Origin: Valencia hispanica
Taxonomy: Eukaryota; Chordata; Actinopteri; Cyprinodontiformes; Valenciidae
DNA: 64,000 bases
NCBI GenBank assembly: GCA_963556495.2
Contig: OY747702.1
Location: 21,216,403-21,280,402, forward strand
Direction: 5' to 3'
Shown piece after piece: positions 1-10,869 of this stretch (positions are counted from its first letter, which is position 1; every line of letters starts with the position of its first letter). Below the pieces are notes generated by a model. The model ran no database searches, was not told the DNA's origin, and saw only the letters and a program-made list of their open reading frames with translations. The translations under genes were made by a program, and so were the position numbers.

Positions 1-129
1 AAAAAAGAATGTAGATTTTTTGATTAAGTCTAAATTTAGCACGTTGCCTCTTGAATGAAAATCAGAGATTAAACATTTGGGATGTTACCAGCCAGTGGAT
101 TTTAACATCGTTCAAGGACTTTAAAAGGT

Positions 130-460
130 TAGTGATGGGATTTTAGTCTTTTAGAAGAGCCGGTTCATACGGCTGGGCTGACTATAAAGAACCGTCTCTT
201 TCTGTTCCTCACATTTTTTGTTTCATAAATTAATTTATCTTAAAAAATAATATTTAAACTATGTGTAAAAGGAATTACTGATATGCAAGCATAATTATAC
301 TAAAAGTTTATTAATTATATGACTTATTATACTCACCATGTAAGTGTTCTAAAATAAATAAATAACGTACAAAAACAAACTCTGATTGTATGTAAAATAT
401 TTATAAACTTTAAACTATTTAGAACAACATAGAAAAGCTAAGATAATGTAGATAACTGCA
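130..460 (+). mobile_element. Left end of a hAT-like non-autonomous element
   Basis: The stretch opens with TAGTGATGGGA, continues with a GAGCCGGTTC motif at about 157 and a complementary GAACCG motif at about 189, and then runs into AT-rich DNA. The same terminal motif, in reverse orientation, closes the element at 57.5-57.8 kb in this window. This layout is typical of short hAT elements of fish. No transposase is present and the right end is not visible; a Tc1 element begins at 521. Family assignment is by recognition only. Confidence 0.5.
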
Positions 461-938
461 GAGTCTGCATGATATTTTAACTTTGCATACTTTACACTCT
501 ACCTTTGAATTATCAATATACAGGAACATAAGTATTTGAACACCCTGCAATTTTGCAAGTTTTCCTACTCAGAAACTATGGAGGGGTCTGAAATTCACAA
601 TTTAGGTGGATTTCCACTGAGAGACAGCATTAAAAAAAGGAAATCACATTGTCTGATTTTTAAAAAAATTATTTGTATTTTCTTGCTGCACATAAGTATT
701 TGAACACCTGGCAATCAGCAAGAATTCTGGCTCTCAAAGACCTGTAACTCTGACCTCCACAAGGCTGAAACGGGCTATAGGGCAATTGCCACCTCATGGG
801 GTATCACTGATGATAAGAAAGGTGAGGAATCAGCCCCAGAACTACATGGGAGGAGCTGGTCAATGACACGAAGAGAGCTGGGACCACAGTTTCAAAGGTT
901 ACTGCTGGTAGAACACTACGCCATGATGGTTTAAAATC

Positions 939-1448
939 ATGCATGTCCAGGCCCTTCTGAAGTTTGTCAGAGACCATCTAGATGATCCAGAGGACGCATG
1001 GGAGAAAGTCATGTGGTCAGATGAGACCAAAATAGAACTTTTTGGTCTAAACTTCACTCGCTATGTTTGGAGGAGAAAGAAGGATGAGTTGCATCCCAAG
1101 AACACCATCCCTACTGTGAAGCATGGGGGTAGAAACACCATGCTTTGGGGGTGCTTTTCTGCGAAGGGGACAAGACAACTGCACTGTATTAAGGAGAGAA
1201 TGAATGGGGCCATGTATTGTGAGATTTTGAACAACAACCTCCTCCCCTCAGTCAAAGCATTGAAGATGGGTTGTGGCTGGGTCTTCCAACATGACAATGA
1301 CCCGAAGCACACAGCCAGGATAACCAAGGAGCGGCTCCATAAGAAGCATATCAAGGTTCTGGAGTGGCCTAGCCAGTCTCCAGATTCAAATACAAAAGAA
1401 AATCTTTGGAAAGAGCTGAAAGTCTGTGTTGCTCAGCCACATATCTAG
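939..1448 (+). pseudogene. Tc1 transposase, catalytic half only
   Basis: This 169-residue frame holds the DDE domain that cuts and joins transposon DNA. The three catalytic residues are readable: D28 in WSDET, D119 in [11 protein letters not shown] and E154 in the KENLW motif, with 34 residues between D119 and E154 as expected for DD34E Tc1 enzymes. The glycine-rich patch ([12 protein letters not shown]) is also present. Full-length Tc1 transposases are about 340 residues; the paired helix-turn-helix DNA-binding half is missing. Remnants of the linker lie in other frames at about 825-935, so a deletion joins the linker to the catalytic domain near 938. The start codon is therefore accidental. 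Surprisingly, the catalytic half itself has no stop. Confidence 0.85.
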
Positions 1449-1516
1449 AGAAGATCTGTGTGGGGGAGTGGGGCAAAATCCCTGTTGCAGTGCACAAACC
1501 TGGTCAAGAACTACAG

Positions 1517-1777
1517 TAAATGTTGTATTTTAATACTTATGTATTCCTTGCATGGTTAATCTGCACTCGGCCCAATGTCCTTTTTACTGTTGCTTTCAAC
1601 TGTGTGTGTAAATGGAAGTTGGGATGGGGGAAGGGGGGTATAACTGTGACCATGCTTTTAAATTTGTGGGGGAGGGTTGGAAATGTTGTTTTATATGGGG
1701 TCATTTTAATCTGTAAACCACTTTGCGATGCAATTCTTGTATGAAAAGCGCTTTATAAATAAAGTTGGATTTGATTA
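1517..1777 (+). mobile_element. LINE-type 3' end inserted in the Tc1 right inner repeat
   Basis: The segment ends with AAAGCGCTTTATAAATAAAG followed by TTGGATTTGATT, the style of 3' tail used by several fish non-LTR retrotransposons. It breaks the symmetry of the Tc1 inverted repeats: the left repeat has no counterpart to it, and homology resumes at about 1778. It has no reverse transcriptase, as expected of a 5'-truncated copy. Clade not determined. Confidence 0.55.
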
Positions 1778-2069
1778 TGTGCAGCAATAAAATACAAATA
1801 ATTATTTACATATCAGAGAATGTGATTTTCTGAATTCTTTTTAAAAAGCAGTCTTTCACAGTGGAAATGCACTTAAATTGTGCATTTCAGACCTCTCCAT
1901 AATTTCTAAGTGGGAGAACTTGCAAAATGGCAGGGTGTTCAAATATTTATGTTCCTCACTGTAATTTAAATGCATTCAGATTTTTCTGCATTTCCTGCTG
2001 TCACTCATTTTCTCACCTTTCCAGCATGTTTTTTCAGTAGCGCTTTTTCTCCCCTCTGACACCCTCCTG

Positions 2070-2213
2070 TTTCCCTGTGTGTTTGTGGAGGATTTGGGAA
2101 ACACATGCACAGGGAGAACAGGCAAACTACATGCAGAAAGACCCCAGGCTGGGTTTTGAACCCAGGCCGTCTTGCTGCAAGGCAAAAATACTACCTACTG
2201 CGCCACTGCAGCC
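2070..2213 (-). mobile_element. tRNA-derived SINE head, minus strand
   Basis: Read on the minus strand, the segment has an A-box-like TGGCGCAGTAGGT (2193-2205) and a B-box-like GGGTTCAAAACC (2152-2163), followed by a body containing a GTTTGCCTGTTCTCC-type motif. This combination is a familiar teleost tRNA-derived SINE. It does not fold as a functional tRNA and has no clear 3' tail here. Confidence 0.7.
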
Positions 2214-2219
2214 TAAAGC

Positions 2220-3815
2220 AATAAAAAAAGAATCACATAAAATAGCAATACATATTTTTGATCAAAGTCAGATTGTATGCATCACAGAAGAATTAGTTGC
2301 TGCTATTAGGTGTTGAGTTGCTGTGCCCTACCAGAGATGCCACTGCCTGTTACAATCATTGTCTAATTTTACTTAGATATTAGCTCCATACCAATCCTGT
2401 TCTTTCTCCATATGAGTCCTACAAGTGTTTATGTCATGATCTGCACTTACATGTATGCCCAACAAAATAAGAAGACAATAGTTTTACCCACTCAATCAAA
2501 CTAATCGGCAAAAAAAGATTTTATATAAAAAAACCCACTAAACTATCACCTAATTGTTATTTTTACTAAAACCTTTACCACTGTTTACGTATTAAAAATA
2601 GAAACAATCGTCACCTTTACAAATAAAATTTCAGCGAAACTATAGCCATTGATGCCCCTTTTAATAAAGAATGAAGTGCAATACACCCTCAGTTTAATCA
2701 GTGCTTCAAAAGTACCAAAAGTAATTAACAAGATTAAACGGCTCATAATACAAGGAAATCTATACAAATAAAATGTTTTTTTAAATTTTAACAAAGACTT
2801 GAAAACAGCTTTTATACTCTTAGTTGCTTAGGACAGTGATCAAATAGTTTAAGTCAAAATCATCATTATTTGCTTGCAAATACCTGCAGTTTAAATAAAA
2901 TCCATTAACAGAGATTTCCGTAATTTGCCTGCCACCTCAATAGTTTTTACTTTAAATTGCCGGGTATGTGTACTATTATGTTTTTAATTGCTTAATAAAG
3001 TTTCCAGGTTAATATTTAGAGAGAAAGAAAATACATCATCTGGAAATCAGTGCTAGAATTGGGATGATTTGTTTAAATAAATTGTCTGGACTTACTCTAA
3101 AATCCCGCATGTATTAATAATAAATTCGGATCCTTGCCTCATGTGTTCCCAATCATACAGCACAGGACAGGGTAGCTGCTGATAAGATGAGTTATTTTAG
3201 ACCACCAGCTAGAGCCAGTGGTTCCCTGGAAAAGAGCTACACAGCCCGATGTTTGCAGACTGCAAAATTAACCAACACCACTGCTATTCGCATGAGACTG
3301 ATTGATAACTCCACTTTGCTGTGATGCTGTAGAGAATGTTTCCAAAATAAAAAGGTAAATCTTGCCCCAGGCGCAGTTTGGAACAGGGGAGACAAGTGGA
3401 TCTGTCACACGATGTAAGAATACTTTGTTAAATTAAAATCAGTTTTCTCCGTTCATTGTTTCCACAACGAAAGGAGGCAGTAACACATTTCTCCCAGAAA
3501 ATGAAATTTGGAAGATTAGAAGCTTATGCCAAATTAGATTTGCAGTGGTTCCCATTGAAAAGAAACATTACTACTTGACTGATTACCTCTGGCAAGGAAG
3601 TTGGAGGTTATCTAATTTACGAATGATGGATGTTCTATAGATACCGTAGGAATGGTCAATTTTTCTTGCTTTTGTTCAAAATGATGAAGGGTTTCTTTCA
3701 TTATTTTTTTCTTAAGTCTTTTGCTATTTCATCCTCTGAGTACAAAAAGACATCTGATTTTCCACTCTATTTGATTGTGTGTGTCAGGTAGCTTGTAGTT
3801 ATACAGAGTCTTGCT
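2220..3815. other. No recognisable feature
   Basis: AT-rich DNA without a convincing reading frame, repeat boundary or RNA gene. The only open frames are short and lack codon bias or a recognisable motif. Confidence 0.5.
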
Positions 3816-3876
3816 ATAGTATTCATCCATCCATGCATCTATTGTCTATACCCACTTATCCTTGCAGGGTCGGAGG
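3816..3876. repeat. CATCCATC-type dispersed repeat fragment
   Basis: A short ATCC-rich run followed by a CCACTTATCCTTGCAGGGTC motif. This motif commonly follows ATCC runs in teleost genomes. It may be the tail of an ancient repeat. Confidence 0.45.
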
Positions 3877-3877
3877 G

Positions 3878-4330
3878 GATAAAGTATTCACACTTCTTGA
3901 TTTTCTTACTATTTTGTCACATTAATACGATATCTGTGTATGTCATTGTGGTTTTATGTAATAAACAAACCGAAAGTTGTGCAATACTAGAAATATGAAG
4001 GAAAATGTACGATTATTTTTCAACACTTTCTTACACAAACAAACAAACATAAAACAACTGTGGTATTTCTATTTTAGAACTGGCTGTAGATTTAGAGTAA
4101 TGGTCCTTAATTTCTGTCCCAGTTGTGAATATTTTGCAGCATATAGCTTATTGGGTTCCCAAGAGCAAAGAGATCTTATAAGTGCTTTACATATCACAGT
4201 TAAGTGTTTTGTGTCTCTCAAAAGAAAAAGAAAAATGAGGCACAATTATTACAAAATTAGTAGTATTAAAAGTGATCAATAGACAAAGTCAGGGGGACAG
4301 AAATACACATTTTATTTCCAAAGATGTCTG
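3878..4330. mobile_element. Decayed Tc1-like remnant (terminal region)
   Basis: The left part carries an AAGTATTCACAC motif and a TATTTTGTCACATTA motif, which mark the termini of the abundant Tc1-like family seen again at 9.1, 12.2, 26.3, 29.7, 39 and 58.7 kb. No transposase sequence is left. The right boundary is uncertain. Confidence 0.45.
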
Positions 4331-4693
4331 CATCATAGATCATAATGTAAGAGACTGTCGTTGGGTTTTTAATAGAAGTTCATGAGAAGACCATAATTAA
4401 GGCAATCTGTCAAAATCTGCTCGTTCCACTCCTGTTTGAGTGGGGAAGGACAAAAAGGAAAAGCTCCCTTGAATATGACTTTCTTAAATGAGACACCACA
4501 TATGTCATGAGTATCTAAAAGTGATATTCAGATAATAAATTTGATGGAATAACACCGTATTTCTTACATAAAAATGTCCTATATTGTGGTGAATTTGATA
4601 GATTTTTAGTGATTATGTTGAATGCTTTGCAAAAGCAATTTTAGTTTAATTCAGTATAAATCCGGCTGTTCTGTAAAAACGTATAAGGTTTTC

Positions 4694-5001
4694 TGTCATG
4701 CTGCCCTAATCACCCTCTCCTCATCATTGTCCTCACCTGTGTCTCTCCCATCAACCACACCTGATCCTCCTTACCTTCTGTCCTTAAAACCCGTCACTTC
4801 CCTTCACTCAGCGCCGGATCATTATTGTCGATGTCTACATGGTGTGTTGTCCTGCCGTTATCCTGTCCTGCTCTTCCGATGTCCTGTCTCTCCGTTCCTG
4901 CCGTCATCATCCCCCCACCAGCAGCACCTTAAATAAACATCCTTGCACCTTTTCACAGTGTCTGCGTTTGGGTCCATGCACCACACTGCATTCCCCTGAC
5001 A
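4694..5001 (+). mobile_element. Solo LTR of a Gypsy-type retrotransposon
   Basis: The 308-bp unit begins TGTCA and ends TGACA, the same terminal pentamers as the Gypsy LTR at 34845-35176. An AATAAA polyadenylation signal lies about 70 bp before the end. The five bases on each side (TTTTC and TTATC) differ at one position and fit a decayed 5-bp target duplication. No internal region is present, so this is a solo LTR left by recombination between two LTRs. It probably lies in or beside the Tc1 remnant that follows. Confidence 0.65.
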
Positions 5002-5039
5002 TTATCCTATATAACATTATTGAACAAACAGCACCACAG

Positions 5040-5260
5040 AGACCAATAAACTCATCTTGAAAGTCAGAGACAAAGTTGTAAAGTTTAAAGTGTGGTTAGA
5101 TTATAAAACCCTAAAGACATTGTGGTAGCATCGTGCTTTGGGGATGCTTTTCTATAGCAGGGAAGCTGGTCTGATTTGAGAAGACGGTTGGAGCTAAAGA
5201 CAGGGTAATCCAGGAAGAAAACCAGTTAGCAACTATGAAAGAGTTGAGACTAAGTTGGTG
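5040..5260 (+). mobile_element. Tc1-like transposase remnant
   Basis: Plus-strand DNA retains a GGGGATGCTTTTCTATAGCA motif and downstream words that align by eye with the central part of a Tc1 transposase (the region encoding the GGxxMVWGCF-type motif). It is too decayed to translate. Confidence 0.5.
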
Positions 5261-5261
5261 A

Positions 5262-6095
5262 TCACTACATGTGCAAAGCTTTTAGAAACATACATCAAAA
5301 AAGACTTGGAGCTTTTAATAGAACAAAATGTGGTTCTACAAAGTATTAACTCAGGGTGGAAGAGTTCAAATGGAAGACATACTTTCTGACTTTTCGTAGT
5401 AAAACTTTTTGAAACTAGATATTAATTTTCTCCACTTTAAAAAATATGAGTGGCTTTGTGTAAGAAATTCACAGTAAAATACATTGAAATGTGCGCTTGC
5501 AAATGAGATAAGATGGAGAAGGATGATGAATAATTTTATAAGAGCGTGCAAAGCAATTGCAGTTGGAAAAAAAATTTAAAATCAAAGAGGCGGCATTGAA
5601 ACATTTAATTATTCCAAGGGCAAAAGAAAACTTAAAGCACGGTCAAAGTAGGACATATGCGCCCCAAGTAGCAGAGAGAAGTTTAAAGACAGGAACCCAA
5701 GGAACAACACAGTAACAACAATAAAAAAATGTCTGAAAGTGAAAAATGAAAGGAGGCTCTGTATACATACTGAAAAAAACAAAGGCCAAAGTGCTGTTAG
5801 AGAAAAACTAACTGAACAATCCTGGGAGGACAAGTTGGATGAAGTAAAACTAGAAAAAAAGCTGAACACACTGAAGGACGGGACACCTAGTAACTGAATA
5901 TGAAACCCGGGTAAACAAAAAAGAGTGAAGGACATGAAACATAAAACATTGAGATTTTGAGAGAACCTTTCATCTAAAAATAAAAATCCAGAAAATACAG
6001 CAGGACTGAATTAGCCTGTATTTAAGAGACTACAGGCCCATACAGTATACTTAGAGGTAAAGGGCGTATTGACAGCAAAAGTAAGAACTGTAAGA
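5262..6095. other. No recognisable feature
   Basis: AT-rich DNA with A-rich tracts. A 108-residue minus-strand frame (5609-5935) is very rich in Phe, Ser and Leu and is the complement of purine-rich DNA. I see no domain in it. Confidence 0.45.
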
Positions 6096-6099
6096 ATGT

Positions 6100-6472
6100 T
6101 CTCAGCGCTCGGAGAAGTGGTGGAACTCTAAAGAGCTATTTTTTAGAAGTGGTGGTACTGAGTACGGCTGCGTACCAGCCCCCTTGAAACAGTGGTAACC
6201 AGTTTCTCCTCTTCAACACTCTCCCTCGTGGCTTTGTCTGTCTCCATGCTGCTGTGACTTCCCGACTTAATGCAGTAGTGGGGTTGCGGTGAGATTCACG
6301 TTCAGAGAGGACGGGAGGTGTAGCAAGGTGAAGTAACGCGAGACAGGAGGGGCGGTAGGGCAGAAAACTAACTGGTTTATTTATATCGATATAAATGATA
6401 TTAGGTCATTCTTGTATCTTATATGAAAAAAATGCGATATTTTTTAAATACTCAAGGTATCGTCCAGCCCTA
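6100..6472 (-). mobile_element. hAT-like element end
   Basis: The right edge, read on the minus strand, begins TAGGGCTGGACGATACC, a familiar hAT-type terminus in fish. The interior contains GC-rich DNA (about 6290-6360) without an open frame. The other end and the 8-bp duplication were not located. Confidence 0.45.
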
Positions 6473-6476
6473 CTGC

Positions 6477-6770
6477 TTAGGCTCCATGGCAGCCCAACCA
6501 CTTGTGTAGGAACGGGCTAATCCTCCTCTCCAAGCCCTCCATGATTGTTATTGGGACTTCATAGGTGAGCAGTGGCCAGAGGAGGCGAGGCAGGATGCCA
6601 TGTTGGTAAATCGATGCCTTAAAATTTCCAGGAAACCACGACTTGTCCACAGCTGAGAGACATGTATCGATGTCGTTGGTGGTACCTTGGCTTTCCAAGG
6701 CTTTTCACAGGCTTTTCTGACACTGATGGAGCCTGAGTGTCTCCCAGGCTGAAGCAGAAGCGGTCAGTCT
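6477..6770 (-). pseudogene. Non-LTR retrotransposon reverse transcriptase, C-terminal scrap
   Basis: The minus-strand 73-residue frame contains KSWFPGNFKASIYQHGILPR followed by LLWPLLTYEVP, a stretch I recognise from C-terminal regions of fish non-LTR reverse transcriptases. Nothing of the catalytic palm remains. The initial Met is accidental: this is a fragment of a much longer polyprotein. Clade is not certain. Confidence 0.6.
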
Positions 6771-6774
6771 TTTC

Positions 6775-7430
6775 TTCAACATTGCAAGACATGTAATCAG
6801 TTTATTTAGGTTCCAAGAAAGCAACAGAAAGCAAAGATTTCAACAAATAACTGGTAGGCGACAAAAGTTTGTCTCTATCCTGCCATTTATACTCAAGGCC
6901 AAGTGCTTTAAAGGAAAGACAAAACAATAAAGTTACGTTCTTATTTAAAACACAGCCTAATATGTCAAACACATTAAAGCATTAAAGAGAAAAATAGTTG
7001 GACTCTTTCTCCGTCTCCATTGTTGCTTGATTTGACTGCCTCATATAAGGAATAATGTGCCTTGAGAAGGAATATGTTCGTCAATATCTTCCTCTGTTGG
7101 TTCTGTACTTTACTAAAGTGGTAAAATCCTCCCGTCCCTTCCATGTACTGTATTCTCTGTCCTCAATGGAGCATACCGCAGCAGTCACCAGAGCAGCCAT
7201 CTACAGCAAAAAATGTATTAGGACCTCAATAATGTGTTAAAACCCTAAAAGTCTGGGCAATAATTTATGCAATTTATGCACAGGTGACCTGTCACAAAGA
7301 TATTACAGCAATTCTTAAGATCTTAAAGTCCATTTTTTAATTTTGAAAGTCAAAGCAGACGCTGCATGGTTAAACTCTATCTTGGGGTAATTAGGTCACC
7401 TCTAGCCTTCTTCTGATATTTACCTTCATC
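6775..7430. other. No recognisable feature
   Basis: Ordinary AT-rich DNA with no convincing gene, repeat end or RNA structure. Confidence 0.45.
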
Positions 7431-7653
7431 TTTGTTTCTTCCTCGCAGTTCCTTTGTCAACTCAACTCCCTGGTCCTCCAGTGCTTTCCTTGCTGTTGAA
7501 CTCCTCGCTGATTCATGTATGCTCTCTTGGAACCATTCCTCCAGTTCTCCACGCTGCTCCTCTGACTGCCCTCTTGGAACTCACCGGTCTGATCTTGCCA
7601 AACCTACCTGTTTGTTCTTGAACTTCGTCCTCCACCCTTTGCCACTTAGAAAC

Positions 7654-7735
7654 AAGGCAAGGCAAGGCAAGGCAAGGCAAGGCAAGGCAAGGCAAGGCAA
7701 GGCAAGGCAAGGCAAGGCAAGGCAAGGCAAGGCAA
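7654..7735. repeat. (AAGGC)n pentanucleotide microsatellite
   Basis: About sixteen uninterrupted AAGGC units. On the minus strand they form the GCCTT-type terminal repeat of the LINE tail next to it. The related copy at 49.8 kb ends in the same unit in the opposite orientation. The repeat is also translatable on both strands, which makes spurious open frames. Confidence 0.95.
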
Positions 7736-7985
7736 TTTCATTTGTATAGCACTTTCAACAACAAGGTGATTCAAGGTGCTTTACATGATTAAGAGGTAAA
7801 ATAAAAATAGCAGTAAAACACAGACAAAACATATAAAGTAAAAACAGCAATAAAGCAAGAAGCATACACAGATACATCAAGGCATTACAACGCATATAAT
7901 GTAAAAACAGCAAGATGCATACATAAAACATGGCAAAGGAAAAGAAAACAGGAATTATTCTTCCATCACACAACCTGCCAACCAC
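7654..7985 (-). mobile_element. LINE 3' end (minus strand) with GCCTT repeat tail
   Basis: Next to the AAGGC run lies ATTTGTATAGCACTTTCAAC and a CAAGGTGCTTTACATG motif, the reverse of a LINE 3' terminus (AAGCACCTTG...GTGCTATACAAATAAAA). The same terminus, in plus orientation, occurs at 49680-49816. The body is truncated and non-coding. Confidence 0.65.
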
Positions 7986-8229
7986 ACGCTCTCAGGAACC
8001 ACCTACCTTCCTCAGACCTTCTCCTGACCCAAATCACAGTAAGAATTCAGATCTCGTTCCTTCTGCTAAAAGACTCATTTAGGTCACTGCTAATACCTAC
8101 CTGCACTAATACCTACCCTCTTTTCAGTGGTGCTGTACCCGACGCTCCTCTCCATTATCCTCCTGTGCTGGAACAACACTTTTAATAAAACTCCTTTATC
8201 TGATTTTGTGCTGTACAAGGGCTGTGTTC

Positions 8230-9110
8230 ACATTAGTCTCTTAAAAACATGACATAGAGAAAATATTGCATTTTGAGTAACAAGTGTAAAGAAATAAAAT
8301 AACTTTGGCTGAATGGGATCATTTTAGTTCATTATATATGGCACTCATGTCTGTCAAAAAAAGCAAAGATGCATATATTTTTGATGCTCCAGTCTTTGCC
8401 TTTTAGAAAATGATAAACCCACTCATACCCATTACCCTTTTTGTTAAACTGAAACAACACAGTAATATATTGGAGAGTTGTCTACTTCTTGTAAGACTTC
8501 TCTAATGGGTTGAGAAGAAAGCTGAGAGCAACAGATTATGTTGGTTTTAAAGCATGTTAATTGGGGTTGAACTGACTAGAGTCCTGGGTGACTGGTGATG
8601 GTTTGACTGGAACTGGCTCCTATAATGAATGTTGTAGGTTTTGGCTTACCTGCTTCTTTAATTACACTGCTTGTTGACTGACAAGACTGACAATGTGAAA
8701 GTGCACTGGCTTTAAACAAATGTCAGGCATTAGCATAGAATCAATGAGCGGAAGTTTGGCTTTGTCTCATGGCATGCCAGATCCTTTGTCTTTACCTTAA
8801 TTGGGATGACTTCCTGACACCTTGTTTAATTAATAGTTAGATGATTCAGCAGGTCAGTCTAAAAGAGGAAGCAAGTCATTGGGACATAAAAGATTAGGAT
8901 TCCTTACTTTCCATGTTAGAGGTCCAAGAAGATTATGTTATTTTACAAGCTAGAGATTGTGAAAGCATTACACTTTGAAATACCTATAGATATTAAATTA
9001 GGCTGATCACATCTTTATATGCACAGATTTTACCATATATATGGCAAGTGAATACTATTTGAAATGAAACATTTACTGTATTATTTACTATAAAAAGCCC
9101 TCTGCTTTCC
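8230..9110. other. No recognisable feature
   Basis: AT-rich single-copy-looking DNA. Short open frames only; no splice-flanked exon was convincing. Confidence 0.45.
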
Positions 9111-9117
9111 CCCCCCT

Positions 9118-9580
9118 TTTTCATGTTTCTTTCATTGGGATTTTATGTGATAGATCAACAAAAAGTAAAGTTTATTTGTAAAGTGGAAAGAAAATGGTTT
9201 CATGTTTTGCAGGTGACAGCATCATGCGGTGGGAACTTTTCGTCAATAGGGACAAGGGGAGAGGTTCAGAGTTCATGGGAAGATGGATGGAGCTAAATAC
9301 AAACAAATCCTGAAAGAAAACATGTAAAAGGCAGCAAAACACTTTGGATTGAGATAGACTGAGTTCATTTACCAGCAGGATAACAACCCCAAATGTACAG
9401 CCACAGCCATGGTAAAAATATTTTTGATCAAAACAAAGCAGGAAGTTAGAATGACCCACTCAAAATTCAGACCTAAAGCCAACTGAGAATCTGCAGTTTA
9501 CAATAAAGTTTAAGGTTGTATTGTGACAAAATAGGAAAAAGCTAAAGGGTCGTAAATGCTTTTATAAGGCACTCTTTTTC
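9118..9580 (+). mobile_element. Decayed Tc1-like copy, plus strand
   Basis: It begins with TTGGGATTTTATGTGATAGA, the inner terminal motif of the abundant Tc1-like family, and ends with TAAATGCTTTTATAAGGCAC. Between them are traces of the transposase gene, including a GACAGCATCATGCGGTGGG word and a CCAGCAGGATAACAACCCCA word corresponding to the second catalytic Asp region. Many substitutions and indels break the frame, and the N-terminal half is deleted. Confidence 0.7.
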
Positions 9581-9584
9581 AGCA

Positions 9585-10868
9585 AACTGAGCCCTGAACA
9601 TTTTCTGTCTGTTTCTGGAAAACAGTGGTATAGCCCTTAAAGGCCTTTTTTTTAACCTAAGGCAATTTTTACTCATTAAGTTAAGGTGAGTTTTTGCATA
9701 TGGTCCAATTGGATATTCAGTAATATTTTTAGCCAGAGTTGCTGTTTATGGCCACAAAAACACATTTAATCTAATATTGCCTGTTATCAAATAGACATCC
9801 AGTGCACGTCAAACGGTATTAATAGGTGAGGCTAAAAACCACGTTCCCCTGTCTTCACCTCTTATTGCCATTCATGGGGTCGGTCTTTCTTTCTCCCAGC
9901 AGCTCTGTCTCGAGCTCAATTGCTCTCATATGGAACCTGCATAATTGCCTTCCCCCTCTACCGGCCGCAGGGGAAGTGGAGCTCTAACAACATTACCGTG
10001 GTAATACTGATTGATGTAGTCGATACTCGTGTGGTTCCAGAACATCGAGCATCACCGCACACAGACATGATAAATTTCGGGGGGAACAAATTATAATGGC
10101 CCACATCATGATTAATCCCCTCTGGGAAAATGGAAATATGTGAATACTTATGAACTTAGCGAGAACATAGTAGGTCAACATGACCAGACTGATAAGGCTG
10201 TTGTAGCCATTGTGTTGGTGCAGGAAGGCCTACAAAAAACTGAGAGCTGAGACTGATTGGTGTATGAAATGAAACGTGTCATTAAGCAGCTCAATTTTAA
10301 ATTAAAAATGTAAATGTAAGCCGATCCTTTAACTCCAAATATAACCTTGCTTTAAAATGTTTTACCAGAGTGTACTTAGGTGTTTCATTTGATAAGATGC
10401 TTATTTTTTGTCAATGTATTTGCCAACCTGTATCTTATCATCACTCATGAGCCAAAAAAGCCAGGGAAAAAAAGGTTTAGAACCTTTTCATCCACGAGGA
10501 GAACTGCTTGATATTATTATGACTACATTTCTTTTGGTTTCAATGAATAATTTGAATCCTTATTGTTTGGGTTAAACTAGTAGGCTAATACAACATACAC
10601 CGCGAATAACAAAAAACAAGAATTAGGCGTTTTGAATGGAAAAATATAAAGTGATTGAGTTCAGTCATCAATATTAGTTGACTTTATAAAACATGATAGA
10701 GAAATATTCCAGCATGGATGAAATATGGCTATTCAAGGGTGTTGGTATTAGTTGTTGCCACAACATGGGAACATATTCTGTGACTTGATGGTACAAAGGT
10801 TTTTGAAGGGTGTGCTTTCCATGACAGGATACAATCAGTTTCAGCATTTCTGAATAAGAACACAAAAA
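9585..10868. other. No recognisable feature
   Basis: AT-rich DNA, no convincing coding or repeat structure. Confidence 0.4.
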
Positions 10869-10869
10869 A

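Larger units (their letters stand above)
521..1961 (+). mobile_element. Tc1-like transposon with long inverted repeats, flanked by TA
   Basis: Inverted ends of about 190 bp match across most of their length: GAACATAAGTATTTGAACAC near 524 mirrors the right end near 1937-1955. TA dinucleotides at 519-520 and 1962-1963 are the expected target duplication. The left end contains the CATAAGTATTTGAACACC motif twice (about 527 and 690), as in IR/DR-type Tc1 elements. The extreme left end lacks four bases (TGAG) after the initial CAG that the right end has. The right inner repeat is interrupted by a LINE-like insertion at about 1517-1777. The transposase frame is truncated, so the copy is not autonomous. 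Confidence 0.88.
7432..8226 (+). mobile_element. Possible LTR-like element split by a LINE tail
   Basis: Pyrimidine-rich DNA at 7432-7650 resumes in the same style at 7986-8226, and the second part ends with AATAAAACTCCTTTATCTG, resembling the polyadenylation region of an LTR. The two halves are separated by the LINE fragment at 7654-7985. I could not find matching LTR ends, so this is a weak call. Confidence 0.3.

Noticed and set aside
2070..2213. tRNA gene on the minus strand
   Set aside because: Same reasoning; the body after the B box is a known SINE-style sequence.
5609..5935. 108-residue hydrophobic minus-strand protein
   Set aside because: Phe/Ser/Leu-rich translation of the complement of purine-rich DNA; no signal peptide logic or homologous motif.
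7654..7735. Regularly spaced short repeats that might suggest a CRISPR array
   Set aside because: Contiguous 5-bp units without spacers, in a eukaryotic setting: a microsatellite.
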